Notes under the pieces: generated by a model
Database searches by the model: none
The model's input: the letters and a program-made list of their open reading frames with translations, nothing else
What the model was told of the DNA's origin: nothing
Translations under genes and position numbers: made by a program
Shown: piece after piece, positions 51,163 through 59,531 of the stretch
Position numbering within the stretch: the stretch's first letter is position 1
Layout of the letters: the number at the start of each line of letters is the position of its first letter
NCBI GenBank assembly: GCA_946222005.1
Contig: CAMIHP010000007.1
Span: 15,524 to 79,523, forward strand
Direction: 5' to 3'
Length of the DNA: 64,000 bases
DNA from: an uncultured Candidatus Saccharibacteria bacterium
GTDB taxonomy: Bacteria; Patescibacteriota; Saccharimonadia; Saccharimonadales; Saccharimonadaceae

Positions 51163-52989
51163 ATGTGTGGAATAGTTGGATATATCGGAACGCGACCAGC
51201 GCAGAGTGTACTGCTGACGGAACTCAAGCGGCTTGAATATCGCGGATATGATAGTGCTGGTATTGTTACACTCGATGAGGATGCCGCGCCAACGTTACTC
51301 AGAACAAAAGGTAAGGTGGCTGCGCTGAATGAGCTCACAGCTCGCCACAAGACGACTGATACGGTTGGCATTGGTCACACTCGCTGGGCAACCCACGGGG
51401 CACCCAGCAAACGCAATGCCCACCCACATCAGGTGGGGCAGATCTACGTTGTACATAATGGCATTATCGAGAATTATCAGGCGCTCAAGACGATGCTTGC
51501 AGCACACGAGTATGAATTTAAGAGCGATACCGATACTGAGGTGTTGACAGCGCTGATCGATTACTTGCATAAGCAAGCACCAGATCTCCTAGCGGCAGTG
51601 CGAGGTGCGCTCAAAATGGTGGTAGGCACGTATGGCTTAGCAGTTGTTCAAGCGAATGACCCTAATGAGATTATTGTGGCCCGCAAGGGTAGTCCGCTTA
51701 TTGTTGGGCTTGGTGATGGCGAAACGTACATTGCCAGTGATGCATCGGCCTTGGTGGGGTATACCAACCAAGTGGTCTATCTGCATGATGGCGAAGTAGG
51801 GCGCTGCACCCGCACTGGCCTCGAGCTCCAAACGACTGATTCACAAGTGGTCGATGTGCAAGTAGAGACACTAGAGATGGATTTGCAAGCTATTCAAAAG
51901 CAGGGGTATGACCACTTTCTCCTCAAAGAAATATTTGAGCAGCCGACCAGCCTTGCGGCAACGCTGGCTGGGCGAGTGATTGCCGCGCAGCGCTATGCCC
52001 GGCTAGGCGGTATAGGCTTAAGTGATGCTGAATTGCGACAGATCAAGCATGTGATGATTGTGGGCTGTGGCACGGCGTATTTTGCGGGGATGCAGGCTAG
52101 TTATTTTATTGAGCAACTGACTGATGACGTAACAGTGAGTGTGGAGATTGCTAGTGAGCTGCGCTACCGAGCATATAACATCCCCGAGCATACCGTTGCG
52201 CTCATTGTGAGTCAGAGTGGTGAGACGGCCGATACATTGGCCTGCCTCACGGAGCTCAAACGGCGTGGTGTGACGTGCCTTGGCGTCGTCAATGCAGTGG
52301 GGAGCACGATTGCACGCGAAGTTAACGGTGGAGTATATGTACACGTGGGAGCGGAGATTAGTGTGGCCAGCACCAAGGCCTTTACCTCGCAAGTGGCAGC
52401 GATGACGATCTTTGGCCTGATGCTCGCAGCGGCCAAGGGGACAAACCCGCAACTGATAGGTGAGTTTATCAATGAGCTTGAGATGCTACCAGCCGAGATC
52501 GAAAAGACGCTGGCTAAGCAAGCTGATAGCGTCAAAGATATCGCACATAATTATGCCCACTATAATCATGCGCTCTATATTGGTCGCGATACACTCTACC
52601 CAGCTGCACTTGAGGGTGCACTTAAGCTTAAGGAGGTAAGCTACATTCATGCTGAAGCCTATGCAGCAGGTGAGCTCAAGCATGGGCCAATTGCCCTGAT
52701 TGACGATCATTTCTTCGAAGTGTGTTATTTGCAGGACAACTGGCTGTACGAAAAATCGCAGAGTAATTTGATTGAGATGAATGCGCGTGGTGCCCATGCG
52801 ATTGTCGTTACCGACACAGATAAACGCGTCCCTGCCGAGACGGTGGTGCGCGTCGCGACCAAGCTGCAGCACCTCACGCCAATTTTGTTTAATGTTATAT
52901 CACAGCTTTTTGCTTACTATATGGCAGTAGAGCGGGGGCACGATGTCGACCAGCCGCGCAATCTTGCCAAGAGCGTGACGGTAGAGTAA
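51163..52989 (+). CDS. glmS: Glutamine-fructose-6-phosphate aminotransferase (isomerizing)
   Basis: Makes glucosamine-6-phosphate from fructose-6-phosphate and glutamine, the entry point to UDP-GlcNAc and peptidoglycan. The 608-residue length is normal. The N-terminal glutaminase begins MCGIVGYIGTRPAQ with nucleophile Cys2 and has the glutamine-site motif GIGHTRWATHG. Two SIS domains follow, with VGCGTAYFAGMQASYF, ASELRYRAY, IVSQSGETADTL, EGALKLKEVSYIHAEAYAAGELKHG and the terminal RNLAKSVTVE. No riboswitch or ribozyme is seen upstream. Confidence 0.97.
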   Translation: MCGIVGYIGTRPAQSVLLTELKRLEYRGYDSAGIVTLDEDAAPTLLRTKGKVAALNELTARHKTTDTVGIGHTRWATHGAPSKRNAHPHQVGQIYVVHNGIIENYQALKTMLAAHEYEFKSDTDTEVLTALIDYLHKQAPDLLAAVRGALKMVVGTYGLAVVQANDPNEIIVARKGSPLIVGLGDGETYIASDASALVGYTNQVVYLHDGEVGRCTRTGLELQTTDSQVVDVQVETLEMDLQAIQKQGYDHFLLKEIFEQPTSLAATLAGRVIAAQRYARLGGIGLSDAELRQIKHVMIVGCGTAYFAGMQASYFIEQLTDDVTVSVEIASELRYRAYNIPEHTVALIVSQSGETADTLACLTELKRRGVTCLGVVNAVGSTIAREVNGGVYVHVGAEISVASTKAFTSQVAAMTIFGLMLAAAKGTNPQLIGEFINELEMLPAEIEKTLAKQADSVKDIAHNYAHYNHALYIGRDTLYPAALEGALKLKEVSYIHAEAYAAGELKHGPIALIDDHFFEVCYLQDNWLYEKSQSNLIEMNARGAHAIVVTDTDKRVPAETVVRVATKLQHLTPILFNVISQLFAYYMAVERGHDVDQPRNLAKSVTVE

Positions 52990-53016
52990 GGTATAGGTAA
53001 AATCTCTCCTTTGCGC

Positions 53017-53022
53017 TACACT
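53017..53022 (+). promoter_or_regulatory. -10 box of the GT4 gene after glmS
   Basis: TACACT ending 6 nt before ATG 53029; predicted leader of zero, in the 39-nt gap after glmS. Confidence 0.45.
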
Positions 53023-53028
53023 GATACT

Positions 53029-54153
53029 ATGAGTAAACAACCCAAAATTGCCATTGTCTGCGACTTCTTGACAACAATGGGTGGTGCTGAGAATGTCGTG
53101 CTCGCTATGCACGAAGCCTTTCCGGATGCGCCGATCTATACCGCAATGTACAATGAAGACAAAATGCCGGCCTTTGCTGAGCTTGATGTTCGGCCGTCGT
53201 TTTTGCAAAAAATCCCGCGCAAGGTGCGCACGTATTATAAGCTGTTTCCAACACTGGCTGTCAAAGCGATGCGGCGGCTTGATTTGCGTGAGTTTGATAT
53301 CATCCTCACCAGTTCATATATGCATGGTCACCAGGTGAGAAAGACGCGGCCTGGCCAAGTCATCATCAACTACTGCCACACACCACCACGATACTACTGG
53401 AGCCACTACAATGAATATCGACGCGACCCAGGCTATGGTAATCTTAATCCGCTCATCCGCACACTTATGCCGCTCATGGTGCCACACCAGCGCAAGCTAG
53501 ACCTCCAAGCCGCTCGGCAAGTCGATGTTTTCTTGGCAAACTCTACCGAGACGCAACAGCGCATTAAAAAATATTACAATCGAAATAGTATAGTTATTCA
53601 TCCACCAGTAGATATAAGCCGGTTTGCACCTGCTGCCAAGCGGGGTGATCATTATGTGACGATTGGCCGGCAGTTGCCATATAAGCGGTACGACCTGGCA
53701 GTCACAGCAGCGACGAAGCTTGGTAAGAAGCTGATCGTCTTTGGTAATGGCCCCGCACATAGCAGGCTTGTTGATCTGGCTGGTCCAACGGTTAAGTTCC
53801 GTACCGATCGCTTTGGCGATGCGAGCGATGCCGAGTATGAGAAGGCTATTACAACAGCGCGTGGCTTTATCTATCCAGCAGAGGAAGATTTTGGAATTGT
53901 CAGTGTCGAAGCGCTAGCGGCTGGTGCGCCAGTGATTGGCTTGGCCCGTGGTGGCACGACGGATATCGTGACGTCACCCGAAGTGGGTGTGCTATTCGAC
54001 CGACAGACGAGCATTAGCGTTGCTAAAGCAATTGAGCAGGCCGAGAAACGAACCTTTGATCCAACGGTCTTGCGTCGCACTGCACGGCGTTTTGACAAGA
54101 CGCTATTTCTAACCAAGCTGCGCAAAGTAGTGCGTGACCAGATGATACAGTAG
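53029..54153 (+). CDS. Glycosyltransferase family 4
   Basis: Predicted GT-B sugar transferase of 374 residues, starting MSKQPKIAIVCDFLTTMGGAENVV (acceptor-side glycine motif). It contains YCHTPPRYYWSHYNEYRRD, seen in WbaZ/mannosyltransferase-like members, then FLANSTETQQRIKKYY, YVTIGRQLPYKRYDLAV and the donor site FIYPAEEDFGIVSVEALAAGAPVIG with the E(x7)E pair. The family often transfers mannose, but this cannot be fixed by sequence alone. A TTG at 53011 is in frame but lies upstream of the TACACT box, so ATG 53029 is used. Confidence 0.87.
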   Translation: MSKQPKIAIVCDFLTTMGGAENVVLAMHEAFPDAPIYTAMYNEDKMPAFAELDVRPSFLQKIPRKVRTYYKLFPTLAVKAMRRLDLREFDIILTSSYMHGHQVRKTRPGQVIINYCHTPPRYYWSHYNEYRRDPGYGNLNPLIRTLMPLMVPHQRKLDLQAARQVDVFLANSTETQQRIKKYYNRNSIVIHPPVDISRFAPAAKRGDHYVTIGRQLPYKRYDLAVTAATKLGKKLIVFGNGPAHSRLVDLAGPTVKFRTDRFGDASDAEYEKAITTARGFIYPAEEDFGIVSVEALAAGAPVIGLARGGTTDIVTSPEVGVLFDRQTSISVAKAIEQAEKRTFDPTVLRRTARRFDKTLFLTKLRKVVRDQMIQ

Positions 54154-54233
54154 TATAGTTGTGACTTAACGAGAGGATGCTTATATCGAGGTCACCCTCT
54201 TACACGGGCCTCACAATGACATAGTGCCACGTG

Positions 54234-55670
54234 CTATTTTGCACCTGTCTTGCGTAGCACTACACCAATCGTCTTGAATAGAATCTTGATATCTAGCCAG
54301 AAGCTCCAGTTTTGGGCATAAAATAGCTCAAGCTCGATCCGCTCATCGAAGCTCAGGTTTGAGCGCCCAGATACCTGCCATAAGCCCGTTACCCCTGACT
54401 TCACGCTGTGCAAGAGTGCCGTGCGGGCTGAACTAAACTTCACTTCTTGGGGTAGAATTGGCCGTGGCCCAACCAAGCTCAAATCACCACGAAAGACGTT
54501 GAAAATCTGGGGTAATTCGTCGAGTGATGTTGCCCGCAAAAAATTACCAAAGCGAGTGATGCGTGGGTCGTGTTCGACCTTGCGGTTTTTTTCATACTCT
54601 TCAGCCAGGTCGTCGCGACCCATTGCACGGAACTCATCAGCCGCGTCTTGCTTGCCATATTGTGCACCCATACTACGGAACTTGATAAGCTGGATTGGCT
54701 CGGAGTAGCGACTGAGGCGCTTTGAGATATAAAATGCTGGCCCAGGGTTAAAGATCTTTTGCAGGATGATGATGAGCATAAAGAGCGGCGCAAGGATAAT
54801 GAGCAATATGCCAGAAATAATTGTGTCGAAAATCCGCTTTGCAATCTCTCCCCAGCCAATGAGTGGTGTTTGGCTAACGGTAATCATTGGGTAGCCAAGA
54901 AAAACATCAATGGTGTTTTTGCCAGTATAAAATTCTGGCTCGCCAGGGATGAAGTTGTATTGGATATGGTTGACCTGTGCGGCGCCAAGCACTTTTTGAT
55001 TCTTTTCTTCGTTTTCGTAGAGGTTGGTTTGGATGATGGTGTCAATCTTGAGCTCTTTGATCTGCGCCAGAGCGGGGTCGAGTGATGCAAAATGAACAAC
55101 ATCGAGTCCAGGTGGCACAAAGCGCTTGGGGCCAGCCATTGCCACGACGCGAAAACCTGATTTGTAGGTGGTCGAGATCGACTCAGCGATGTCCCGCGTC
55201 GCCAGCGATGTTCCAATTACCATCACACGGTTCACGCCATGGTTGTACTGGAAGAGCCAACTCCGCGTCAGACGAAACAACTCGCGCACTGTGCCGATCG
55301 CCAAAAACGAACCAAGAAAGACATACATTGCTACCAAGCGGGCTGGAAAGATATACATTCGTGTGCCGTACTCCCAGCCAATCACGAGCAGAATACCCAT
55401 GAATGTCCCAAGCAGCAGTCGCCCCCATTCGACGAGTCGCCGGCTATAGACGCTCGCGCTATAGAGCCCAAGCGAGGCATAGAGAATAATCCACACTGGC
55501 GCAATGACGACGAAACCGAGCAAGTAGTCGCTGGCATAGACAGTATAGAGCAAATCACGGTGATCGATTTGCGTGCGGACATAGTATGCGATGAAAAACA
55601 CCGCCATCAGCACAACAAAATCGAGGCCGATGAGAATGAGACTATAAAATTTCGTATTTTTTGACGGCAT
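54234..55670 (-). CDS. Polyprenyl glycosylphosphotransferase (WbaP/WcaJ-like initiating enzyme)
   Basis: Starts glycan synthesis by moving a sugar-1-phosphate from a nucleotide sugar to undecaprenyl phosphate. The 478-residue protein has four N-terminal membrane segments (about 10-120), a central CoA-binding-like region (VNRVMVIGTSLATRDIAES), a further membrane helix IISGILLIILAPLFMLIIILQK, and the conserved C-terminal catalytic part: KRLSRYSEPIQLIKFRSM, DPRITRFGNFLRATSLDELPQIFNV, GDLSLVGPRPILPQEV and GVTGLWQVSGRSNLSFDERI. Length and layout match WcaJ/WbaP. TGT-TATAGT on the reverse strand lies 10 nt before the start. Confidence 0.93.
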   Translation of the reverse strand: MPSKNTKFYSLILIGLDFVVLMAVFFIAYYVRTQIDHRDLLYTVYASDYLLGFVVIAPVWIILYASLGLYSASVYSRRLVEWGRLLLGTFMGILLVIGWEYGTRMYIFPARLVAMYVFLGSFLAIGTVRELFRLTRSWLFQYNHGVNRVMVIGTSLATRDIAESISTTYKSGFRVVAMAGPKRFVPPGLDVVHFASLDPALAQIKELKIDTIIQTNLYENEEKNQKVLGAAQVNHIQYNFIPGEPEFYTGKNTIDVFLGYPMITVSQTPLIGWGEIAKRIFDTIISGILLIILAPLFMLIIILQKIFNPGPAFYISKRLSRYSEPIQLIKFRSMGAQYGKQDAADEFRAMGRDDLAEEYEKNRKVEHDPRITRFGNFLRATSLDELPQIFNVFRGDLSLVGPRPILPQEVKFSSARTALLHSVKSGVTGLWQVSGRSNLSFDERIELELFYAQNWSFWLDIKILFKTIGVVLRKTGAK

Positions 55671-55680
55671 AACAACTGTT

Positions 55681-55714
55681 ACTATAACACTTTTTACCCA
55701 AAGTTTGCTACACT
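55681..55714. promoter_or_regulatory. Divergent promoter pair for the initiating transferase and the O-antigen ligase-like gene
   Basis: TATAGT at 55681-55686 (reverse, preceded by TGT, 10 nt before ATG 55670) and TACACT at 55709-55714 (forward, preceded by TGC, 8 nt before ATG 55723). Both predict leaders of under 5 nt. Confidence 0.5.
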
Positions 55715-55722
55715 AGAAAGAG

Positions 55723-57021
55723 ATGAAGCGGTTATTGCGAGAAAAGATACCGGCTTGGTTTTTGTGTACGATATTTTTCGGACTGGCTATCCATGCGCCG
55801 CTGACGGTATGGGTGGGTACTCATTGGCCAGATTATGCGCTCTTTGTCAAGGCGTGGAAGGAAGTTTTACTTCTCATTGTTTTGCTTCTTGTTGTTATCG
55901 ACGTGACGCTACGTCGACAGTGGCAGCGTTGGCTGAGTGATCGCATTATTCAGCTTGCGCTCGCCTTTGCGCTGTGGCACGGCGTGGTGGCGCTGCTTGT
56001 GCCGACGTCTGGTTTGGCATTGCTATCGGGTTTGTTGATTGATCTGCGTTTTGTGGCGCTTGGTGTGGCAACCTATGTGTTTGTGAGTAATTATCCACAG
56101 TATCGGCGCTGGTTGCTGCGTATGCTTGGTGCGGGTGCGGTTGTTGTGATTGGTTTTGCGGCAGCGCAGCTTGTTTTGCCGCGTGATGTGCTTGTGCCGC
56201 TTGGCTACGGGCCGACGACGATCGAGCCTTACCAAACAGTCGACTCCAACAGTGCCTATGTCCGCATTAATAGCACGCTGCGTGGGCCAAACCCACTTGG
56301 AGCGTATGCAAGTACTGTCTTGACGCTTATCGTGGTGTATGGCGCATTGCAATGGCGGCGTATCTCGCATATGCGGCGTTGGGTGCTTGGTGGTATGGCA
56401 CTGCTAGCGGCACTTGCCGTGTGGCAGAGCTATTCGCGCAGTGCGCTGCTCGCGGTGGTGGTTGGCGTCGGCGTTGTTGCGGTTGTCAGGGCATGGCGGT
56501 CGCAGACATCTCGGCGTATCGTACTGTGGGGTGCTGGCGCAGTACTTGGCTGTGGGGTGATTGTTGGCGGCATTGGCTATGCTATGGACCCACACTTTAT
56601 TGATAATGTTATCTTGCATAATGACCCAACGCATGGCCCCGCTCAAACATCCGACAGCGACCGAATTACTTCGTTGCAAGCTGGCCTAACGCGCGCTCTG
56701 CAGCAACCGCTTGGCACTGGCGTAGGAAGTACTGGCTCGGCATCGCTTCTTGGAAATGGGCAGAGTTTGATTATCGAAAACCATTATTTGTTCGTTGCTC
56801 ACGAAATTGGCTGGGTTGGATTACTATTATTAGTTGCATTAACCACTGGTGTGCTGGTAAAATTATGGCATCGCCGGTCGTATTGGCTGGCTTTCGGTAG
56901 TTTTGCTGGCGGAATCGGCTTAACTGTGATAGGATTGTTCTTACCAGTTTTTGTTGACGACACTGTGTCGATGCTCTGGTGGGGGCTGGCAGCACTAGCG
57001 ATAACGGAGGATGGATTATGA
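55723..57021 (+). CDS. O-antigen polymerase/ligase-like membrane protein (Wzy/WaaL family)
   Basis: Predicted membrane enzyme that polymerises, or attaches, lipid-linked oligosaccharide at the outer face. The 432-residue protein has about ten hydrophobic segments. In its large outer loop, about residues 160-200 and 285-350, it carries STLRGPNPLGAYAS and SDSDRITSLQAGLTRALQQPLGTGVGS followed by IENHYLFVAHEIGWVGLLLL. The R-x-G and H-x-x-E-type elements are shared by Wzy_C/WaaL proteins. Its last codons overlap the small LexA-like gene as ATGA. Confidence 0.85.
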   Translation: MKRLLREKIPAWFLCTIFFGLAIHAPLTVWVGTHWPDYALFVKAWKEVLLLIVLLLVVIDVTLRRQWQRWLSDRIIQLALAFALWHGVVALLVPTSGLALLSGLLIDLRFVALGVATYVFVSNYPQYRRWLLRMLGAGAVVVIGFAAAQLVLPRDVLVPLGYGPTTIEPYQTVDSNSAYVRINSTLRGPNPLGAYASTVLTLIVVYGALQWRRISHMRRWVLGGMALLAALAVWQSYSRSALLAVVVGVGVVAVVRAWRSQTSRRIVLWGAGAVLGCGVIVGGIGYAMDPHFIDNVILHNDPTHGPAQTSDSDRITSLQAGLTRALQQPLGTGVGSTGSASLLGNGQSLIIENHYLFVAHEIGWVGLLLLVALTTGVLVKLWHRRSYWLAFGSFAGGIGLTVIGLFLPVFVDDTVSMLWWGLAALAITEDGL

Positions 57022-57380
57022 CAAGCCCAACACGAAAACAACGTGAATTATTGACGTTTATAGACACATTTATCAAGAGTAATGGCTATGGCCCAAGCTA
57101 CCGCGAAATTATGCGTGCCTTCGACTATAAGTCGGTCAGTACGGTAGCAGCGCATGTCAACGGCCTGATTGTTCGTGGATTTTTGGTCAAAAAGGATAAC
57201 TCGGCGCGTAGCCTGCAAGTGGTACCGCCCACCCAGAATGCTGCGGATGTGGTGGTAGCGCCAGTCGAGCAGGTGATTCGTGCCAAGATAAGCGCGCTTG
57301 AGCAGCAGGATAATACTGCTGATGATATTGCGGTTTTGCAGCGCGCACTAGAAATTTTGCAAAGCGACCAATCGTCATAG
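57018..57380 (+). CDS. LexA-type DNA-binding domain protein lacking the peptidase domain
   Basis: Predicted small regulator of 120 residues. Residues 1-65, starting MTSPTRKQRELLTFIDTFIKSNGYGPSYREI and continuing KSVSTVAAHVNGLIVRGFL, match the winged-helix DNA-binding domain of LexA. The S24 self-cleaving domain of full LexA (about 200 residues) is absent and replaced by a short helical tail (VEQVIRAKISALEQQ). It therefore cannot respond to DNA damage by autocleavage. ATG 57018 overlaps the ligase-like gene stop, so its production is tied to that gene. Possible roles are repression of glycan genes or of its own operon (inference). Confidence 0.8.
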   Translation: MTSPTRKQRELLTFIDTFIKSNGYGPSYREIMRAFDYKSVSTVAAHVNGLIVRGFLVKKDNSARSLQVVPPTQNAADVVVAPVEQVIRAKISALEQQDNTADDIAVLQRALEILQSDQSS

Positions 57381-57384
57381 ATGA

Positions 57385-57390
57385 TATAAT
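57385..57390 (+). promoter_or_regulatory. Extended -10 promoter of the VanW/beta-lactamase-fold gene
   Basis: TGA followed by TATAAT, ending 6 nt before ATG 57397; predicted leader of zero. Confidence 0.65.
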
Positions 57391-57396
57391 ATCTAC

Positions 57397-59163
57397 ATGA
57401 TGTACACTCCTCCGCGTGCGCAGCGTCCGTACCCCCGACGCCGCAAGGCAACTATTGCCGAGAAACTTCGTTTTGCCGATTGGCGTGTGCCGGTGCTACG
57501 TATTCGCTGGACACGGCGCAAAACATATATCACCATTGGTATTATTCTTGGGCTCAATGTGCTGTTCCAGCTGGTGTATCCGAGTGATCGATTGCTGCCA
57601 AATGCGCGGATCGACGGTGTGTCGCTTGGTTGGCAGACAATGTCAGAAGCCACAGATACGCTTAATCAGGCGTACCAAGAACACTCCGTAAAGCTAGTGG
57701 GTGATGGCACAACCATCGCTTCGCCGACGATTAAGCAACTTGCTATTACAGTAGACAACACCGACCGGCTTGCGCAGGCGCAGTATCCCTTGCTGTGGCG
57801 AATTATGCCGTTGTCGTCGTTCTGGTGGCAGCCAGATGTGCCAAGCTTGCCAAAATTAACAACTACGACGCGTACCGAGCAATATATCACTCAGACGATC
57901 ATGCCAGTCTGCAAGCGTGCGCCAGTCGATGCGAGCCTCAAGGTGGAGCACGGTAAACTGGTAGTGAATCAAGCGCGGCGTGGTGGTGAGTGCCAGCGTG
58001 ATGCGGTATCACATAGCATTGGTGCAATTAGCCCACGTCTTGTGCAGGGCACGACCGTTGAAATCCCAATGCGCGGCATCGCCCCGGCTGTTACAACCGA
58101 TGCAGCGAAGGCGCTCGAGCAAAAAATTACGAAGGTTATCGGCAAAGGCGTCGCCCTTAAAGTAAACGACGAGACAGTGACATTGCCAGCGAATGAAGTC
58201 ACCCAGTGGGTTGTTACTCAGCCAAAGGACAAGACATTAGTAGCAAGTATTAGTGCATCACAGGCCTCCGGCTATCTCACAAAGCATGTTACGCCAAAGG
58301 TGAACATTGACCCAGGCACCACAAAGGTTGCCACATACGACCTCACCGAAACATCACGCACAGATGGTAAACCAGGGCGCACACTCGATATTGACGCGAC
58401 TGCCCAGCAGCTCTCGGAGTTTATTAATCAAACGCGTCCACAGCCAACTGCAGTGACGAAGACAGTGCCAGCTAAGGTAGAATACGACCGCAATTATAGC
58501 TCGACCGAAGACGGGCTCAACGCTCTTCTCAAACACTATGCTGAGGATCACCCCGGGACGTATGGTATCTCATTCTTAGAGATTGATGGCAAGAAACGTA
58601 ATGCAAGCTACAATGGTAACAAGCAATTTGTGACTGCCAGTACATACAAACTATTTGTTGGCTATAGCGTGCTTCGGCGCGAGCAGTTGGCAGGCTGGCG
58701 TTGGGAGGACAACCAAGTTTGCTTCAACAAAATGATTAGCCAGAGCGACAACCCATGCGCAGAGAATTACCTCAAAGTCATTGGTTATGACGTTGTGACA
58801 AAGGATGTCAATGATATTGGCTTCAAAGACACAACCTTCGCTAAGTCTGGCGGGCCATACACCACAGCAAATGATCTCGCACGCTTTATGGTAATGCTTG
58901 ATGCGGGGCAGAACTTTAGTAGTGCCAACCGCGACCGATTCCTCTCTGCGCTTAAAGCCAATGTATATCGCAAGGGTATTCCTGCTGGCACGAATGGCAC
59001 GGTGGCAAATAAGGTTGGATTCTTGAATGGTCTCCTGCACGATGCAGCGATTGTCTATGACTCAAACGGCAAATATGTACTCGCCATCATGACAGATGGC
59101 AGTAGTTGGAACAATATCGCTGAGCTAACTAAGCGGATCGAACAATTCCGTAGCCAGCCATAG
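57397..59163 (+). CDS. Membrane-anchored serine hydrolase of the beta-lactamase (class A) fold with peptidoglycan-binding-like domain
   Basis: Predicted wall-associated penicillin-recognising-type enzyme, 588 residues. A basic cytoplasmic N-terminus precedes one membrane segment (about 46-65). Residues 70-360 hold two repeats resembling the VanW-associated PG_binding_4 domain. The C-terminal 210 residues carry the active-site set of class A enzymes: Ser415-x-x-Lys418 (TASTYK), Ser450-Asp451-Asn452, and Lys539-Val-Gly541 in place of KTG. The set is intact apart from the usual Thr to Val change. It could act as a D,D-peptidase or a beta-lactamase; the outside location and binding domain favour wall modification. 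ATG 57397 or the next codon ATG 57400 may start. Confidence 0.82.
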   Translation: MMYTPPRAQRPYPRRRKATIAEKLRFADWRVPVLRIRWTRRKTYITIGIILGLNVLFQLVYPSDRLLPNARIDGVSLGWQTMSEATDTLNQAYQEHSVKLVGDGTTIASPTIKQLAITVDNTDRLAQAQYPLLWRIMPLSSFWWQPDVPSLPKLTTTTRTEQYITQTIMPVCKRAPVDASLKVEHGKLVVNQARRGGECQRDAVSHSIGAISPRLVQGTTVEIPMRGIAPAVTTDAAKALEQKITKVIGKGVALKVNDETVTLPANEVTQWVVTQPKDKTLVASISASQASGYLTKHVTPKVNIDPGTTKVATYDLTETSRTDGKPGRTLDIDATAQQLSEFINQTRPQPTAVTKTVPAKVEYDRNYSSTEDGLNALLKHYAEDHPGTYGISFLEIDGKKRNASYNGNKQFVTASTYKLFVGYSVLRREQLAGWRWEDNQVCFNKMISQSDNPCAENYLKVIGYDVVTKDVNDIGFKDTTFAKSGGPYTTANDLARFMVMLDAGQNFSSANRDRFLSALKANVYRKGIPAGTNGTVANKVGFLNGLLHDAAIVYDSNGKYVLAIMTDGSSWNNIAELTKRIEQFRSQP

Positions 59164-59192
59164 CATTAAATGCCTATTTTGCGGTGTGACTC

Positions 59193-59222
59193 TTGACGAA
59201 CCACCCCTCCAACCGGTATACT
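59193..59222 (+). promoter_or_regulatory. Classical promoter of tRNA-Asn
   Basis: TTGACG (59193-59198) and TATACT (59217-59222) at 18-nt spacing; initiation about 4 nt before the tRNA. A rare clear -35 in this window. Confidence 0.75.
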
Positions 59223-59232
59223 TACAGAGTAA

Positions 59233-59307
59233 TCCGGAGTAGCTCAGTGGTAGAGCGGGTCGCTGTTAACGATTAGGTCGCTGGTTCGAGCCCAGTCTCC
59301 GGAGCCA
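59233..59307 (+). tRNA. tRNA-Asn (anticodon GTT)
   Basis: 75-nt tRNA with acceptor TCCGGAG / CTCCGGA, D-arm AGCTCAGTGGTAGAGC, anticodon loop CTGTTAA giving GTT, T-arm GGTTCGAGCCC, discriminator G and encoded CCA at 59305-59307. Confidence 0.95.
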
Positions 59308-59319
59308 CGATGTATGATA

Positions 59320-59341
59320 AAGACCGATGAAAATCGGTCTT
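59320..59341 (+). terminator. Intrinsic terminator after tRNA-Asn
   Basis: Nine-bp stem AAGACCGAT / ATCGGTCTT with a GAAA tetraloop and an ATTTTATT tail. Confidence 0.85.
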
Positions 59342-59416
59342 ATTTTATTAAAGCTTATATCGCCCTTGAGTCGCAAAATTCAAATACCGAGAGACTAACC
59401 CCAGTAGACAAGCGAG

Positions 59417-59434
59417 CTTACATTATAATGTAAG
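59417..59434. repeat. Perfect 18-bp palindrome CTTACATTATAATGTAAG
   Basis: Perfectly self-complementary, in the noncoding gap between the tRNA-Asn terminator and the 3' end of the HD-DUF1152 gene. It contains TATAAT. The rest of this gap (59342-59531) holds nothing else recognised. Confidence 0.5.
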
Positions 59435-59531
59435 ATCAACGACAACTGGGTAGTGGTCCGACGCTCGGTCTGATAGTGGTGTTTTGACAATGTTGTATGA
59501 GGTTAGTGTAAGCTGGAATGATTTAATTTAA

